Shown here: one piece after another, positions 19,775 through 28,602 of the stretch | Position numbering within the stretch: position 1 is the stretch's first letter | Layout of the letters: every line of letters begins with the position of its first letter | Source of the DNA: Brevundimonas variabilis | Lineage (GTDB): Bacteria > Pseudomonadota > Alphaproteobacteria > Caulobacterales > Caulobacteraceae | Length of the DNA: 64,000 nt | NCBI RefSeq assembly: GCF_014199945.1 | Contig: NZ_JACHOR010000006.1 | Span: 1 to 64,000 of the forward strand | Direction of reading: 5' to 3' | Program-made: the position numbers and the translations under genes | The notes under the pieces: generated by a model | What the model saw: only the letters and a program-made list of their open reading frames with translations | Told to the model about the DNA's origin: nothing | Databases searched by the model: none

Positions 19775-20105
19775 TCCGCTCGCGCTCGCCCTCGTTCCGC
19801 TCGACCAGCAGACGGGCGACCTGGGCGTCATCATGGAACAGATAGCCCTTGATGGCGTCCAGCAATGCCTTGGCAAGGTTGTCGAGGTCCAGCCAGGGTG
19901 GGTCGCCCACATGTTCCATGCAGATTTCGACGACATAGTCGCCATACGCCGGGCGTGATCCGCGCCACTCCTTGCGGAAGAACTCATACGCCAGCGGCTT
20001 GTAGTATTTGGCCTGGGTCGTCAGCCCTTCGATCGTGATCTCGACACAATCACCGACTTCCCGCGCCCTAACCTTGCCTGTCCCGATCCAGCCGTCGTTG
20101 TTCAT
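19737..20105 (-). CDS. rusA: RusA-family Holliday junction endonuclease
   Basis: A 122-residue protein matching the RusA family by the motif PPWLDLDNLAKALLDAIKG followed by HDDAQV: three acidic metal ligands and the K-x-x-L-D-x-(I/L) helix. RusA resolves four-way junctions and is often of phage origin, but no phage genes surround it. It is divergent from the radical SAM gene and shares with it an intergenic region that holds a LexA-type box about 104 bases from its start. Its 3' end overlaps the C13-like protease gene by 38 bases. Confidence 0.85.
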   Translation of the reverse strand: MNNDGWIGTGKVRAREVGDCVEITIEGLTTQAKYYKPLAYEFFRKEWRGSRPAYGDYVVEICMEHVGDPPWLDLDNLAKALLDAIKGYLFHDDAQVARLLVERNEGERERITIRVFPRRREA

Positions 20106-20208
20106 GGGCAGAGGTCGCTCCTACGCTCGGCCAACGTATCGCAGCCCAGGGTCACGGATCAAAGCCCCGCCGAGAGGTTGCCGACCTCACATATCTCAGG
20201 GCCAGAAT

Positions 20209-20223
20209 GTTCTTGCTTTGTTC
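20209..20223 (+). promoter_or_regulatory. Candidate LexA (SOS) box before the radical SAM gene
   Basis: GTTCTTGCTTTGTTC matches the alphaproteobacterial SOS operator GTTC-N7-GTTC exactly, with an AT-rich spacer. It ends 23 bases before the ATG at 20247, a place where LexA would block transcription. It could also affect the divergent rusA. Assignment is by pattern only; the eight fixed bases occur by chance about twice in 64 kb on both strands. Confidence 0.55.
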
Positions 20224-20246
20224 TGATGACGCGCTAGCTTGTCACC

Positions 20247-21341
20247 ATGTCTCCAGTTGCTGCCCAGGTCACGTCGCGCAAGGGTCGCGGGGCCAGAACC
20301 AATGCCAGTGGTCGGTTCGAGCCCGTCGTTCATGAGGCCATCGACGATGGCTGGACGCCTCAAGACGCGTTGCCCCCGCCCCTCCGGACCACCCTGACGC
20401 CAGAACACGCCCGCACGATCATCACTCGCAACACCAGCCCCGACATCGGTTTCGACCGGTCGATCAACCCCTACAAAGGCTGCGAACATGGCTGCATCTA
20501 CTGCTACGCCCGTCCATCCCATGCCTGGATGGGCCTATCCCCGGGCCTGGATTTCGAGAGCCGGCTCTTCTTCAAGCCCGAGGGCGCTCGTCTCCTGGAA
20601 CAGGAGCTCGCCCGTCCGAAATACGTCTGCAAGCGCATCCACATAGGCGGCAACACCGACCCCTATCAGCCCGTCGAGCGAGAGCAGAAAGTCACCCGCG
20701 CCCTGCTCGAAGTGCTGCAACGGTTTAATCAGCCCTTCAGCATCATCACCAAGTCGCACCTGATCACGCGCGATCTGGACATACTGGGCCCCATGGGACG
20801 CGAGCGACTGGCGACGGCCTTCGTCTCCATCACCACCCTCGATCGCGAGCTCGCCCGGACGATGGAGCCCCGGGCCGCCACGCCCCAGCGACGGCTGGAT
20901 GCCATTCGTCAGCTCGCCGATGCCGGGGTGCCCGTCGGCGTCGGGTTTGCGCCGGTCATCCCGGGGCTGAACGACCACGAGATGGAGTCCGTTCTGGAAG
21001 CCGCCGCCAAGGCCGGGGCGACGACCGCCATGTATGTGACCCTGCGTCTCCCGCTGGAGATCAAGGACCTGTTTCAGGAGTGGCTGGCCGATGCCCGACC
21101 CGACCGGGCCGCCCGCGTGATGTCCCTGGTGCGCCAGACCCGCGGCGGCAAGGATTATGACGCCGACTGGTCCCAGCGGATGAAAGGCACGGGCCCCGTC
21201 GCAGAGCTGATCGCCACGCGGTTCAAGGCGGCCATCAAGCGGTATGGCCTCGACGGCAAACGCCACGACCTCGACGTCACCCGCTTCCGCGTTCCCCGCG
21301 ACATGCGGCCCCAGATGGACCTGTTCGACCCGGTGCTTTGA
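20247..21341 (+). CDS. Radical SAM protein, PA0069/SplB-like (COG1533) family
   Basis: A 364-residue radical SAM enzyme. The iron-sulfur site is CEHGCIYC (Cys79, 83, 86), preceded by DRSINPYKG, and later IHIGGNTDPYQPVE (SAM/substrate strand) and SIITKSHLITRDLD. These are the marks of the COG1533 group that includes spore photoproduct lyase relatives; the true substrate of the non-spore members is unknown. The LexA-type box just upstream suggests a DNA-damage role. Downstream lies tRNA-Ser on the opposite strand. Confidence 0.88.
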   Translation: MSPVAAQVTSRKGRGARTNASGRFEPVVHEAIDDGWTPQDALPPPLRTTLTPEHARTIITRNTSPDIGFDRSINPYKGCEHGCIYCYARPSHAWMGLSPGLDFESRLFFKPEGARLLEQELARPKYVCKRIHIGGNTDPYQPVEREQKVTRALLEVLQRFNQPFSIITKSHLITRDLDILGPMGRERLATAFVSITTLDRELARTMEPRAATPQRRLDAIRQLADAGVPVGVGFAPVIPGLNDHEMESVLEAAAKAGATTAMYVTLRLPLEIKDLFQEWLADARPDRAARVMSLVRQTRGGKDYDADWSQRMKGTGPVAELIATRFKAAIKRYGLDGKRHDLDVTRFRVPRDMRPQMDLFDPVL

Positions 21342-21376
21342 ACGGGCGAGGGTCGTACTGTTTGATGGAAGGGTGC

Positions 21377-21468
21377 TGGCGGAGACGGAGGGATTCGAAC
21401 CCTCGGTACCCCTTACAGGGTACGACGATTTAGCAAACCGTTGCCTTCAGCCACTCGGCCACGTCTCC
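21377..21468 (-). tRNA. tRNA-Ser (anticodon GCT)
   Basis: On the minus strand acceptor GGAGACG pairs with CGTCTCC. The anticodon loop reads TTGCTAA (GCT), a long variable arm (GTACCCTGTAAGGGGTAC) follows, as in class II tRNA-Ser, and the T-arm is GAGGGTTCGAATCCCTC. Discriminator G and encoded CCA (21377-21379) are present. Confidence 0.95.
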
Positions 21469-21591
21469 AGCAGATCGGCTCGATAGCCGAGCCCGCCGCA
21501 AGGCGCAATCGTGAAGTCGTCCGTTGATGGACAGACGCAGCGAGACCCGCGTTAACGCCACATGCACTGGGGCTGATGCAGGATGCTTAAC

Positions 21592-23148
21592 ATGGCCCTC
21601 GCCCGAAAACCCCTTCCCGCTGATGGGCCTACCGACTGCGACTTTGCGCAACTGCACGCACGCAACGCTGGCGGCGGGACTGCGGTCGACATCGAGGGGG
21701 CTGCCCGACGCGGGCCCTTTCGACCCGAGGTCTGGCGGAACGCACGGCAACGCCACGCCTCGCGACTGGCGGTCCACTACTTCCGGGCTGTCGACGTCGT
21801 TGCCGTTGTGGCGATCACCGTGCTGACCGCCTGGGCCAATGAGCCACGCTCCCTGCTGGACGCAGAGGTGTCTCGTGTCCTTCCATTTGCCATTGGTGCC
21901 GTGACCGTACTGGGTCTTTTCCGTTCGATCGGCCTGTACCGGTTCATCCGGGGTCAGAGCACTGCCCTGCATCTGGCGTCGGTTGCGGCGATCGTCACGC
22001 TCTCGGCACTTGTCGCGATCTTGCTGGGATGGCTCGTGCAAGGAGCGCAGGTCGATCTGACCGCCCTTCTGATCTGGGGTGGGCTCATCATGATCACCCT
22101 CTATGGCCTGCATCTGGGCTGGAGCGAATGGGTCCAGAGATGGCGTCATAGCGGTGCCCTGACCCCGAACGTGGTCATAGTCGGCGCAACGCGGCATGCC
22201 GAGCGTCTGATCCGAGAAGCCCTCAAGCGACGCGATCTCAACATCCTCGGCGTCTTCGACGACCGGCTCGCACGATCGCCGGACAGTGTCGCAGGTGTTC
22301 CCGTCCTGGGTGGAGCTGATGCCCTGCTGACCCACCGGATGACGCCGTATGTGGACCGGATCGTCGTGGCCATCGATCCCAAGGCCCAGGCCCGGGTGCG
22401 CGAACTGACCGCACGCCTGCAGACCCTGCCCAATGAGGTCACCCTGCTGGTCGACCCGCACAGCGAGGACGAGCGTAATGCCGCCCTGGAAAAGCTGGCC
22501 GCCGCTCCGCTCGCCTCGCTGGACGGCCCGATCGACGCCGATCGCCGGGCGTTCAACAAGCGTTTGCAGGATCTGGTCATCGGGTCGATTGCCCTGATCG
22601 TCCTTGCCCCCGTGATCGCCCTCGTCGCCCTCGCCATTCGTCTGGACAGCCCGGGTCCGGTCCTGTTCCGACAACGACGCCACGGCTTCAACCAGGAAGA
22701 AATCGTTGTCTGGAAGTTCCGCTCGATGCGGCATGAGGCGGCAGATGCCACAGCCAGTCGTCAGGTCACGGCGGATGACGACCGCATCACCCGCGTCGGC
22801 CGATTCATTCGCGGCACGAGCCTGGACGAGTTGCCCCAGATCCTGAACGTACTGATGGGCGAGATGAGCCTGGTTGGCCCCAGACCCCATGCCATCGGCA
22901 TGAAGACGGGTCAGATCGAGTCCGCCCGTCTGGTGGCGGAGTACGCGCATCGCCACCGGATCAAGCCCGGCATGACCGGCTGGGCTGCCATCAACGGTTC
23001 ACGCGGTCCCCTGCATACCGCCGCCGATGTGCGCCGCCGGGTCCAGCTGGACATCGACTATGTCGAACGTCAGACCCTGTGGATGGATCTGTGGATCATG
23101 GCCGTGACGGTGCCCGTGCTGCTGGGCGACCGCTCGGCCATTCGCTGA
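21592..23148 (+). CDS. hfsE: Polyprenyl-phosphate sugar phosphotransferase, holdfast initiation enzyme
   Basis: A 518-residue WcaJ/PssY-type transferase that places the first sugar phosphate on undecaprenyl phosphate. Four N-terminal membrane helices and a CoA-binding-like Rossmann domain ([18 protein letters not shown]) precede a fifth helix. The catalytic domain shows [49 protein letters not shown] and [13 protein letters not shown]. The gene name rests on its place ahead of flippase, glycosyltransferase and export genes. ATG 21592 was preferred to 21583 because AGGA at 21580-21583 is well spaced for it. Confidence 0.85.
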   Translation: MALARKPLPADGPTDCDFAQLHARNAGGGTAVDIEGAARRGPFRPEVWRNARQRHASRLAVHYFRAVDVVAVVAITVLTAWANEPRSLLDAEVSRVLPFAIGAVTVLGLFRSIGLYRFIRGQSTALHLASVAAIVTLSALVAILLGWLVQGAQVDLTALLIWGGLIMITLYGLHLGWSEWVQRWRHSGALTPNVVIVGATRHAERLIREALKRRDLNILGVFDDRLARSPDSVAGVPVLGGADALLTHRMTPYVDRIVVAIDPKAQARVRELTARLQTLPNEVTLLVDPHSEDERNAALEKLAAAPLASLDGPIDADRRAFNKRLQDLVIGSIALIVLAPVIALVALAIRLDSPGPVLFRQRRHGFNQEEIVVWKFRSMRHEAADATASRQVTADDDRITRVGRFIRGTSLDELPQILNVLMGEMSLVGPRPHAIGMKTGQIESARLVAEYAHRHRIKPGMTGWAAINGSRGPLHTAADVRRRVQLDIDYVERQTLWMDLWIMAVTVPVLLGDRSAIR

Positions 23149-23161
23149 GCAGGGGGCACTG

Positions 23162-24613
23162 ATGTTCTGGCGCGGTGTCTGGGGCTATCTGCCGGCTCAG
23201 ATCGTTCAGGGTGTGGTCGGGTTCCTGGCCATCATTGTGTTCACCCGGCTGCTGAGCGCCGAGGAATTCGGCCGCTATGCCCTGGCCTTTTCGATCTTCA
23301 GCCTGACCCATGTTGTCGTCTTCACCTGGCTGGAAGCGGCCATGGCTCGCTTCTGGGCCACCGAAACGACGCCTGAAGGCATGGCGGCCCATTTCGTCAG
23401 CCTGTACCGCGCAGCGTTCGTGCTGACGGCCGGATTTGTCCCGCTGGCGGCGCTTCTGGTCTGGGTCTGGCCCATGGATGCCGCGCTGAAGACAGCGGTT
23501 GCTGTCGGTCTCGCCGGGATCCCCATTCGCTGCCTCACCAAACTGGGACAGGAGCGCCGGCGTGCGGCAGGCGAAGTGACCAGCGCCGCACGGCTCGACA
23601 TGTTCGTTGCGATCGGAGGGCTGGTGGCCGGCGTTGTACTGGCCATCGCCGGTGCGGGTTCTGCGGCTCCCCTGGCCGGTCTTCTGATCGCTCCGCTGCT
23701 GGCCCTGCCCTTCGTCCTGCCGGGTGAGGTGCGGCTTGGAAGATCGGGAAGGCTGGAGCCGGCACGCCTGCTCCGCTATGCCCGCTATGGCTTTCCGATT
23801 GCAGCGGGACTGATCCTGTCACTGGTCCTTGCGTCGACCGACCGGTTTCTGCTGGCAGCCTTTATCGACGAGGCCGCCGTGGGTGCCTATCATGCGGGCT
23901 ACAGCATCGCGAACCGGACCCTGGACGTTCTGTTCATCTGGCTGGGTGCCGCCGGTACGCCTGCCCTGATCATGGCCCTGGAGCGCGGCGGGGCCGATCG
24001 CCTGCGCGTCGCGGCGCGGGAACAGGGAGCCATCTTCATCCTCGTGGGACTGCCGGCAGCGGTCGGCGTCGCGCTGGTGGCTACACCCCTGTCCGAGCTT
24101 CTGATTGGCGAAGATCTGCGCGGTGCCGTCAGTGAGGTCACGCCGTGGATTGCCCTCTCGGCCCTGCTGTCGGGTCTCTGCAGCTACTATTTCGGCCAGG
24201 CCTTTGTGCTCAGCCATCGTACGGGATTGCTGCTGGTGACCGTCGGGGTCCCGGCGATCGCCAATGTGATGCTGAACCTGGTCCTGATTCCGCGGTTCGG
24301 CGTTCTGGGGGCGGCATGGTCGACAGCAGCCAGTTTCGCAATCGGGCTGGTGGCATCCATCATTCTGGGGCGTGGGCCGCTGGCGATGCCCGTGCCCTGG
24401 ACCGCGATCGGGCGTTGCGGCCTTGCGTGCGGCGTGATGACCTTGGCCGTTCTGGCCCTGCCGTCTCCGGGTGGGGTTGCCGAGCTTGGCCTTCACGCCA
24501 GTGTCGGTGGCCTTGTCTATGCTGCGGCTGTCGTCATGCTCAATGCAGCGGGCGTGCGCGACCTGGCAAGGCGGATGATCGGTGAACGACGCCAGCGCAG
24601 GGCCGCATCATGA
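23162..24613 (+). CDS. hfsF: Polysaccharide flippase (Wzx/MATE-like), holdfast
   Basis: A 483-residue oligosaccharide flippase with about 12-14 hydrophobic helices from the first residues on (WGYLPAQIVQGVVGFLAIIVFTRLLSAEEFGRYAL, the standard Wzx N-terminus, given here in pieces: helix 1 then RLLSAEEFGRY). It would move lipid-linked holdfast repeat units across the inner membrane. GGGGG stands six bases before the ATG. It begins 13 bases after hfsE and its end overlaps the glycosyltransferase start (ATGA). Confidence 0.85.
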   Translation: MFWRGVWGYLPAQIVQGVVGFLAIIVFTRLLSAEEFGRYALAFSIFSLTHVVVFTWLEAAMARFWATETTPEGMAAHFVSLYRAAFVLTAGFVPLAALLVWVWPMDAALKTAVAVGLAGIPIRCLTKLGQERRRAAGEVTSAARLDMFVAIGGLVAGVVLAIAGAGSAAPLAGLLIAPLLALPFVLPGEVRLGRSGRLEPARLLRYARYGFPIAAGLILSLVLASTDRFLLAAFIDEAAVGAYHAGYSIANRTLDVLFIWLGAAGTPALIMALERGGADRLRVAAREQGAIFILVGLPAAVGVALVATPLSELLIGEDLRGAVSEVTPWIALSALLSGLCSYYFGQAFVLSHRTGLLLVTVGVPAIANVMLNLVLIPRFGVLGAAWSTAASFAIGLVASIILGRGPLAMPVPWTAIGRCGLACGVMTLAVLALPSPGGVAELGLHASVGGLVYAAAVVMLNAAGVRDLARRMIGERRQRRAAS

Positions 24614-25539
24614 GCGATATCACCCACAGTCCGACCTGGGCCTCGGCCAGCCCGCGTCTCTCAGTCCTCATCCCGTTTCTGCGGGACGATCCGGGAGAAC
24701 TGCTGGTTCTCCTGGACCGCGAGGCAAACGCCCTGAAGGGCACTGTAGAGGTCGTCCTTCTCGACGACGGGACGGGCGATGCTGCCTTGACCTTGGCCCT
24801 GAAGGCGGGACTTGCGGCAATGACCCTGCCCGTCCAGTTGATCACGCTGGGTAGCAACGAGGGGCGGTCGAAGGGTCGCAATCGACTGTCCGAAGCGTCC
24901 CGCGGCGATTACCTGCTGTTTCTCGACAGCGACATGCGACCGGACACCGATCGTTTCCTGACAAACTGGGTCGGCATCGCGACGGAGCAACGGCCCGCGA
25001 TCGTCTTCGGCGGCTTCTCGCTGCTGCAGGCTCCGACGGATTCCAGGTTCGCCGTGCATAGAGCGATGGCGGCCCGGTCGGAATGTGTAGCGGCAGAGGT
25101 CCGGTCCGAAGCACCTGAGAAATATGTCTACACGTCCAACCTGCTGGTCAGGCGCAATGTCTTCGATACCGAAGGATTCGATCCCGCGTTCACGGGCTGG
25201 GGCTGGGAAGACGTGGAATGGGCCATGCGGGTCTCCCGCATCCATCCCATCCTCCATATCGACAATCCGGCGACCCATATGGGGCTGGACACCGTCGACG
25301 CGCTGGCCGGGAAGTATGAACAATCCGCTGCCAATTTTGCACGCGTGGTGGCACGCCACCCTGATATCGTGTCCGGCTATCCGAGCTTCAAAGCCGCGAA
25401 GATGCTGAAAAAGGTTCCTGGTCTGGCTGTCGCAAGGCCCGTGTTACGGCGGCTGGCCCTGTGGCCACGGCTCCCCGTCCCGGTCCGGTCGTTTGCACTC
25501 AGGCTCTACCGGGCGGCGCTCTATGCCGACGTCGTCTAG
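24610..25539 (+). CDS. hfsG: Family 2 glycosyltransferase, holdfast
   Basis: A 309-residue GT-A fold glycosyltransferase. It has the family 2 opening SVLIPFLRDD, nucleotide-sugar acid VVLLDDGTGD, metal-binding YLLFLDSDM and the acceptor-side FTGWGWEDVEWAMR. No membrane span is evident. It would add sugars to the undecaprenyl-linked holdfast unit; the HfsG name is by synteny. The start overlaps the hfsF stop by four bases. Its stop codon overlaps the stop of convergent hfsB through a CTAG palindrome. Confidence 0.83.
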   Translation: MSDITHSPTWASASPRLSVLIPFLRDDPGELLVLLDREANALKGTVEVVLLDDGTGDAALTLALKAGLAAMTLPVQLITLGSNEGRSKGRNRLSEASRGDYLLFLDSDMRPDTDRFLTNWVGIATEQRPAIVFGGFSLLQAPTDSRFAVHRAMAARSECVAAEVRSEAPEKYVYTSNLLVRRNVFDTEGFDPAFTGWGWEDVEWAMRVSRIHPILHIDNPATHMGLDTVDALAGKYEQSAANFARVVARHPDIVSGYPSFKAAKMLKKVPGLAVARPVLRRLALWPRLPVPVRSFALRLYRAALYADVV

Positions 25540-26237
25540 CCCATCATACGTTTGAGGAAGCCCGGGGGCTTGTAGGTCGAGCGGTTCATGACAACCCCGG
25601 CAATCCGCCCCCCCACCGATTCGATCTCGTCGCGCAGCGCCACGGGGCCGTCTGCGCTGGTGGTCTCGGCCGCGACCACAAGCACGGTCGCGTCGACGAA
25701 GGGCGCGAGAACGATCGGCATGTCGTTGCGATCGGCTGCTGGCGAGTCGATGATGATGGTATCCGCGTGCCGGCGCATGATGTCCCAGTAGCGCGGATCG
25801 TCGACAGGCTCGGCCCTCTGGCCAGAGCGCAGGCTCTCGGCCCGAAACCGCGTGACCCAGAGCCGGCCGCCCAGACACGAACGCGCCGTCATGAGCCGAG
25901 CGGGCGCGACGGGCCGGTTGTCCTGCCCAAGGACAGGTGGCGTTACGGCGTAAAAGATAGACCCATCCGGTGATGCCGCAGCGGCCTCTCCGACCCTGCC
26001 GAACCGGTCCGGCTGAGCAGCGACGGCATCGAGCTGCCCCTGCTGGGCCAGATCTGCGTCGATCAGCCAGACCGCCTTTCTCGCGCGAACGGCTGCAAGG
26101 CGGGCGAACTCGCGAGCGACGGTCGAAACGCCCTCTCCGGTGTTGGCCGACGCAAACTGGATCACCCGCCCACGATGAGCGGGCGCCGGTCCCAGCGCAG
26201 CCCAGAGGCCCGCCATCTCGCTGGTGAGGTCGACCAT
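25536..26237 (-). CDS. hfsB: Tyrosine-autokinase-like protein HfsB, degenerate Walker A
   Basis: A 233-residue member of the BY-kinase/MinD-like fold, paired with the Wzz-like HfsA. The P-loop reads SANTGEGVST: the conserved lysine (GEGKST) is replaced by valine. Walker A' like WLIDADLAQQ and Walker B like TIIIDSPAA remain. There is no C-terminal tyrosine cluster, only one Tyr near the end. Nucleotide binding and autokinase activity are therefore doubtful, and it may act as a structural partner in chain export. It lies 45 bases downstream of hfsA. Confidence 0.82.
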   Translation of the reverse strand: MVDLTSEMAGLWAALGPAPAHRGRVIQFASANTGEGVSTVAREFARLAAVRARKAVWLIDADLAQQGQLDAVAAQPDRFGRVGEAAAASPDGSIFYAVTPPVLGQDNRPVAPARLMTARSCLGGRLWVTRFRAESLRSGQRAEPVDDPRYWDIMRRHADTIIIDSPAADRNDMPIVLAPFVDATVLVVAAETTSADGPVALRDEIESVGGRIAGVVMNRSTYKPPGFLKRMMG

Positions 26238-26282
26238 TCGAATCGTCAGGCCCGGATCAGATACGCGAACATTATCACAGGC

Positions 26283-27740
26283 TCAGGCCTTGGCGGCTTT
26301 CATCGGTGCGACGGCCAGGACGGGCATCTGAAGGGTCCGGGCGGCCGACGTCGGTGTCACGAAGCCGCGACGCAGGAAGATCCGAAGCAGGCCGACACAG
26401 AGGGCGGTGAATCCGGCGAACAGGAATGCGAGGGCCATCAGCGGAGCCTTGAGGCTGGCACCGCGGGTCGGGGGTGCGGCGCGTTCGATGACACGGACGT
26501 TGTCTGCACCGGCTGCCACCAGACCATTGTCGGCGCGGGTCTGGGTCTCGCGCTGCTGGAAGTCCCGGATGTTGGCCGTCAGGACGTCGCGATTGCTGAG
26601 CAGGGTCGCATTGCGGCTTTCGATGCCGGAGAGCCGCGCCTGGCGCTGCAGGAGCTCGTTGAGCTGCCGTTGCAGGGCCGCGAGACGGGCGGCCAGGGCG
26701 TCGCGTTCGGCCGCCGCATTGATCCGGGTGTTCTCGATCTCGTTCCAGACCGTATTCGGCCCGGTCCGTACTTCCTTGGGACCGACGGTCGTCCCGGTCG
26801 CGACGAGAGCTTCCAGTTCCGCAATGCGGGCATCAATGTCCTGCACAGGCTGGGCGTCGGGGGTGTAGCGCCCGAGCAGTTGCGCCCGTTCGGTCCGTGC
26901 CTGGCGGATGAGGTCCTGGGCCGAAACGTTCAGGTCCTGCTGCAGCACGATCTCGGACGGGATCGAGCGCTGCTGGGCCTCCAGCGTCCTGACGCGTTGA
27001 TTGGCCTGGTTCAGCTGGGCCTCGGTCGACAGGCGGTCGGCCAGGACGCTCTGGTAGGTCGTCGTGAGCGCTGTCTTGGCCGAGGCGAAATCGCCGATGT
27101 CATTGGTCCGCAGAAACCGCTCGTAGTTGGCGTCGGCAATGGCGAGTTCTTCCTCGAAGGCTTCGCGCTGGCTCTGGATCAAGGGGGCGGAGAGATCCTG
27201 GAAGACTTCGCGGCGCCGGGCCAGATAAGCGTCGATGATGGCGTTCAGGACGCGGGCCGACAGCTCGGCGTCGTCACTTTCGTACGAAAGGTCGATCACA
27301 CTCCTGAGGGGCGCGGTCGCGACGCTGAGGCCGTCGTCGATGGCCTTCAGGGCGTTACCCTCGCGGACCGCCATGGACGCCGTGGTCGGCTTGCCGTGCT
27401 CGAAAGCGGACACTCCGATCGCGCGGATGGCCCGCAGACGCACCTCGCGGCTGTTCAGGATCGCCGCCTCGGACTGGGCAACCTCCCCCAGCGTGGGTGG
27501 AGACGATCCGCGGTCCTGCTGGATCCCGACACGCGGCTGGTAGACGTATTCCTGACCGACGCCGGCATTCAGGCTGGCCCGGGCGGTGTAGGTCTTCTTC
27601 AGGGTCAGGACGGCGGCTGCGCCGATCGCGAACACGACCAGAAAGATGACGATCATCAGAAGGAGCTCGCGGAACAGCAGGCCGACGATGTCCAGCAGGC
27701 CGTAGCGCGGTCGGGCCGGGACATAGCTCGTCGAGCGCAT
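26283..27740 (-). CDS. hfsA: Wzz/Wzc-type polysaccharide co-polymerase HfsA
   Basis: A 485-residue inner-membrane protein. A Wzz domain with helix 1 near residues 25-50 (ELLLMIVIFLVVFAIGAAAVL) is followed by a long periplasmic coiled-coil (about 150-400, rich in E, R, Q and L) and a second helix near 440-465 (LMALAFLFAGFTALCVGL). Such proteins set chain length and link the inner-membrane machinery to the outer-membrane exporter. The cytoplasmic kinase part is the separate hfsB gene. AGGA lies ten bases before the ATG. It is divergent from hfsD. Confidence 0.85.
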   Translation of the reverse strand: MRSTSYVPARPRYGLLDIVGLLFRELLLMIVIFLVVFAIGAAAVLTLKKTYTARASLNAGVGQEYVYQPRVGIQQDRGSSPPTLGEVAQSEAAILNSREVRLRAIRAIGVSAFEHGKPTTASMAVREGNALKAIDDGLSVATAPLRSVIDLSYESDDAELSARVLNAIIDAYLARRREVFQDLSAPLIQSQREAFEEELAIADANYERFLRTNDIGDFASAKTALTTTYQSVLADRLSTEAQLNQANQRVRTLEAQQRSIPSEIVLQQDLNVSAQDLIRQARTERAQLLGRYTPDAQPVQDIDARIAELEALVATGTTVGPKEVRTGPNTVWNEIENTRINAAAERDALAARLAALQRQLNELLQRQARLSGIESRNATLLSNRDVLTANIRDFQQRETQTRADNGLVAAGADNVRVIERAAPPTRGASLKAPLMALAFLFAGFTALCVGLLRIFLRRGFVTPTSAARTLQMPVLAVAPMKAAKA

Positions 27741-27790
27741 GGGCGGGCGAATCCTTTGATGGCAACGATCTTACCTTTCGGACCATGGCG

Positions 27791-27805
27791 TTAACCAACG
27801 ATTAC
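27791..27805 (+). promoter_or_regulatory. Candidate CtrA site between hfsA and hfsD
   Basis: TTAACCAACGATTAC fits the CtrA pattern TTAA-N7-TTAA at seven of eight positions. It lies between the divergent hfsA and hfsD starts, 51 bases upstream of hfsA and about 50 upstream of hfsD. Low-information motif; suggestive only because holdfast is cell-cycle controlled in this group. Confidence 0.35.
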
Positions 27806-27855
27806 CCATGTTCCCCCACCCTGTGTGAAACCGACCCTTCCCGGACCCTCGACAC

Positions 27856-28578
27856 ATGATGCTGGATCGCCGCCACCTGCTGTTGACGTTCGGGGCAGCG
27901 GCCCTGGCGGGCTGCGGCGCGATCCCGAGGCCGGAGCCGATCGTGGGCGACGCGGCCTTCACCGATATCGGCTTTGCGGACTGGACAGATGCCGAGCCCG
28001 AATACCTGCTCTATCCCGGCGACGAGATCGAGGTGGCCCTGCCGACGGCGGCGGAACTGACCCGGACGATCCGTGTAGGGCCGGACGGGCGAATCGCCCT
28101 GCCCCTGATCGGACAGGTCATGGCGGCGGACCGCACGCTGATGGAGCTCAGCCAGGTGGTATCGGACGCCTATGTCGGAAAGCTGGTTCGACCGGTCGTG
28201 GAGGTCAGCGTCAGGACCGCCGGACCGATCAACATCTGGGTCGACGGTGAGGTCCGCACCCCGGGCGTCTATGTGATGGCCGGCGACATCAGTGCCTATC
28301 AGGCCGTCGTCCAGGCTGGTGGCCTGCTGCCGTCGGCCAAGGCCCAGAGCGCGGCGCTGATCCGGCGGGGACCGGGCGGGAGCCGGATGCTCAAGGTCAT
28401 CGACGTCCGTGCGATCCGGGGGCGGACCGATGCCCTGCGGCGCGGGGACATTGTCTTCGTGCCGCGCTCGACCCTGGGCGAGCTCGCGGCCTTCTTCACC
28501 CAGTTCAAGGCCGCCCTGCCGATCGGGTTCAGCTATTCGATCAACGGGGCCAACGGCAGCGGTTTCGCCAATTTCTGA
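27856..28578 (+). CDS. hfsD: Outer-membrane polysaccharide export lipoprotein HfsD
   Basis: A 240-residue Wza-type exporter. A lipoprotein signal peptide is visible (RRHLLLTFGAAALAGC, lipobox LAGC). The Poly_export domain (YLLYPGDEIEVALPTA, VGPDGRIALPLIG) and a SLBB domain (INIWVDGEVRTPGVYVM, AVVQAGGL) follow. It would form the outer-membrane port for holdfast polysaccharide. It is shorter than E. coli Wza, with one clear SLBB repeat. No ribosome site is evident before the ATG; an in-frame ATG follows at once at 27859. Confidence 0.85.
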   Translation: MMLDRRHLLLTFGAAALAGCGAIPRPEPIVGDAAFTDIGFADWTDAEPEYLLYPGDEIEVALPTAAELTRTIRVGPDGRIALPLIGQVMAADRTLMELSQVVSDAYVGKLVRPVVEVSVRTAGPINIWVDGEVRTPGVYVMAGDISAYQAVVQAGGLLPSAKAQSAALIRRGPGGSRMLKVIDVRAIRGRTDALRRGDIVFVPRSTLGELAAFFTQFKAALPIGFSYSINGANGSGFANF

Positions 28579-28602
28579 CGTCAGGCGCGGCCGTTCGGGA
28601 GG

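Noticed and set aside
19737..20105. rusA as a sign of a prophage
   Set aside because: No integrase, capsid, terminase or lysis gene is found near; only the single gene is present.
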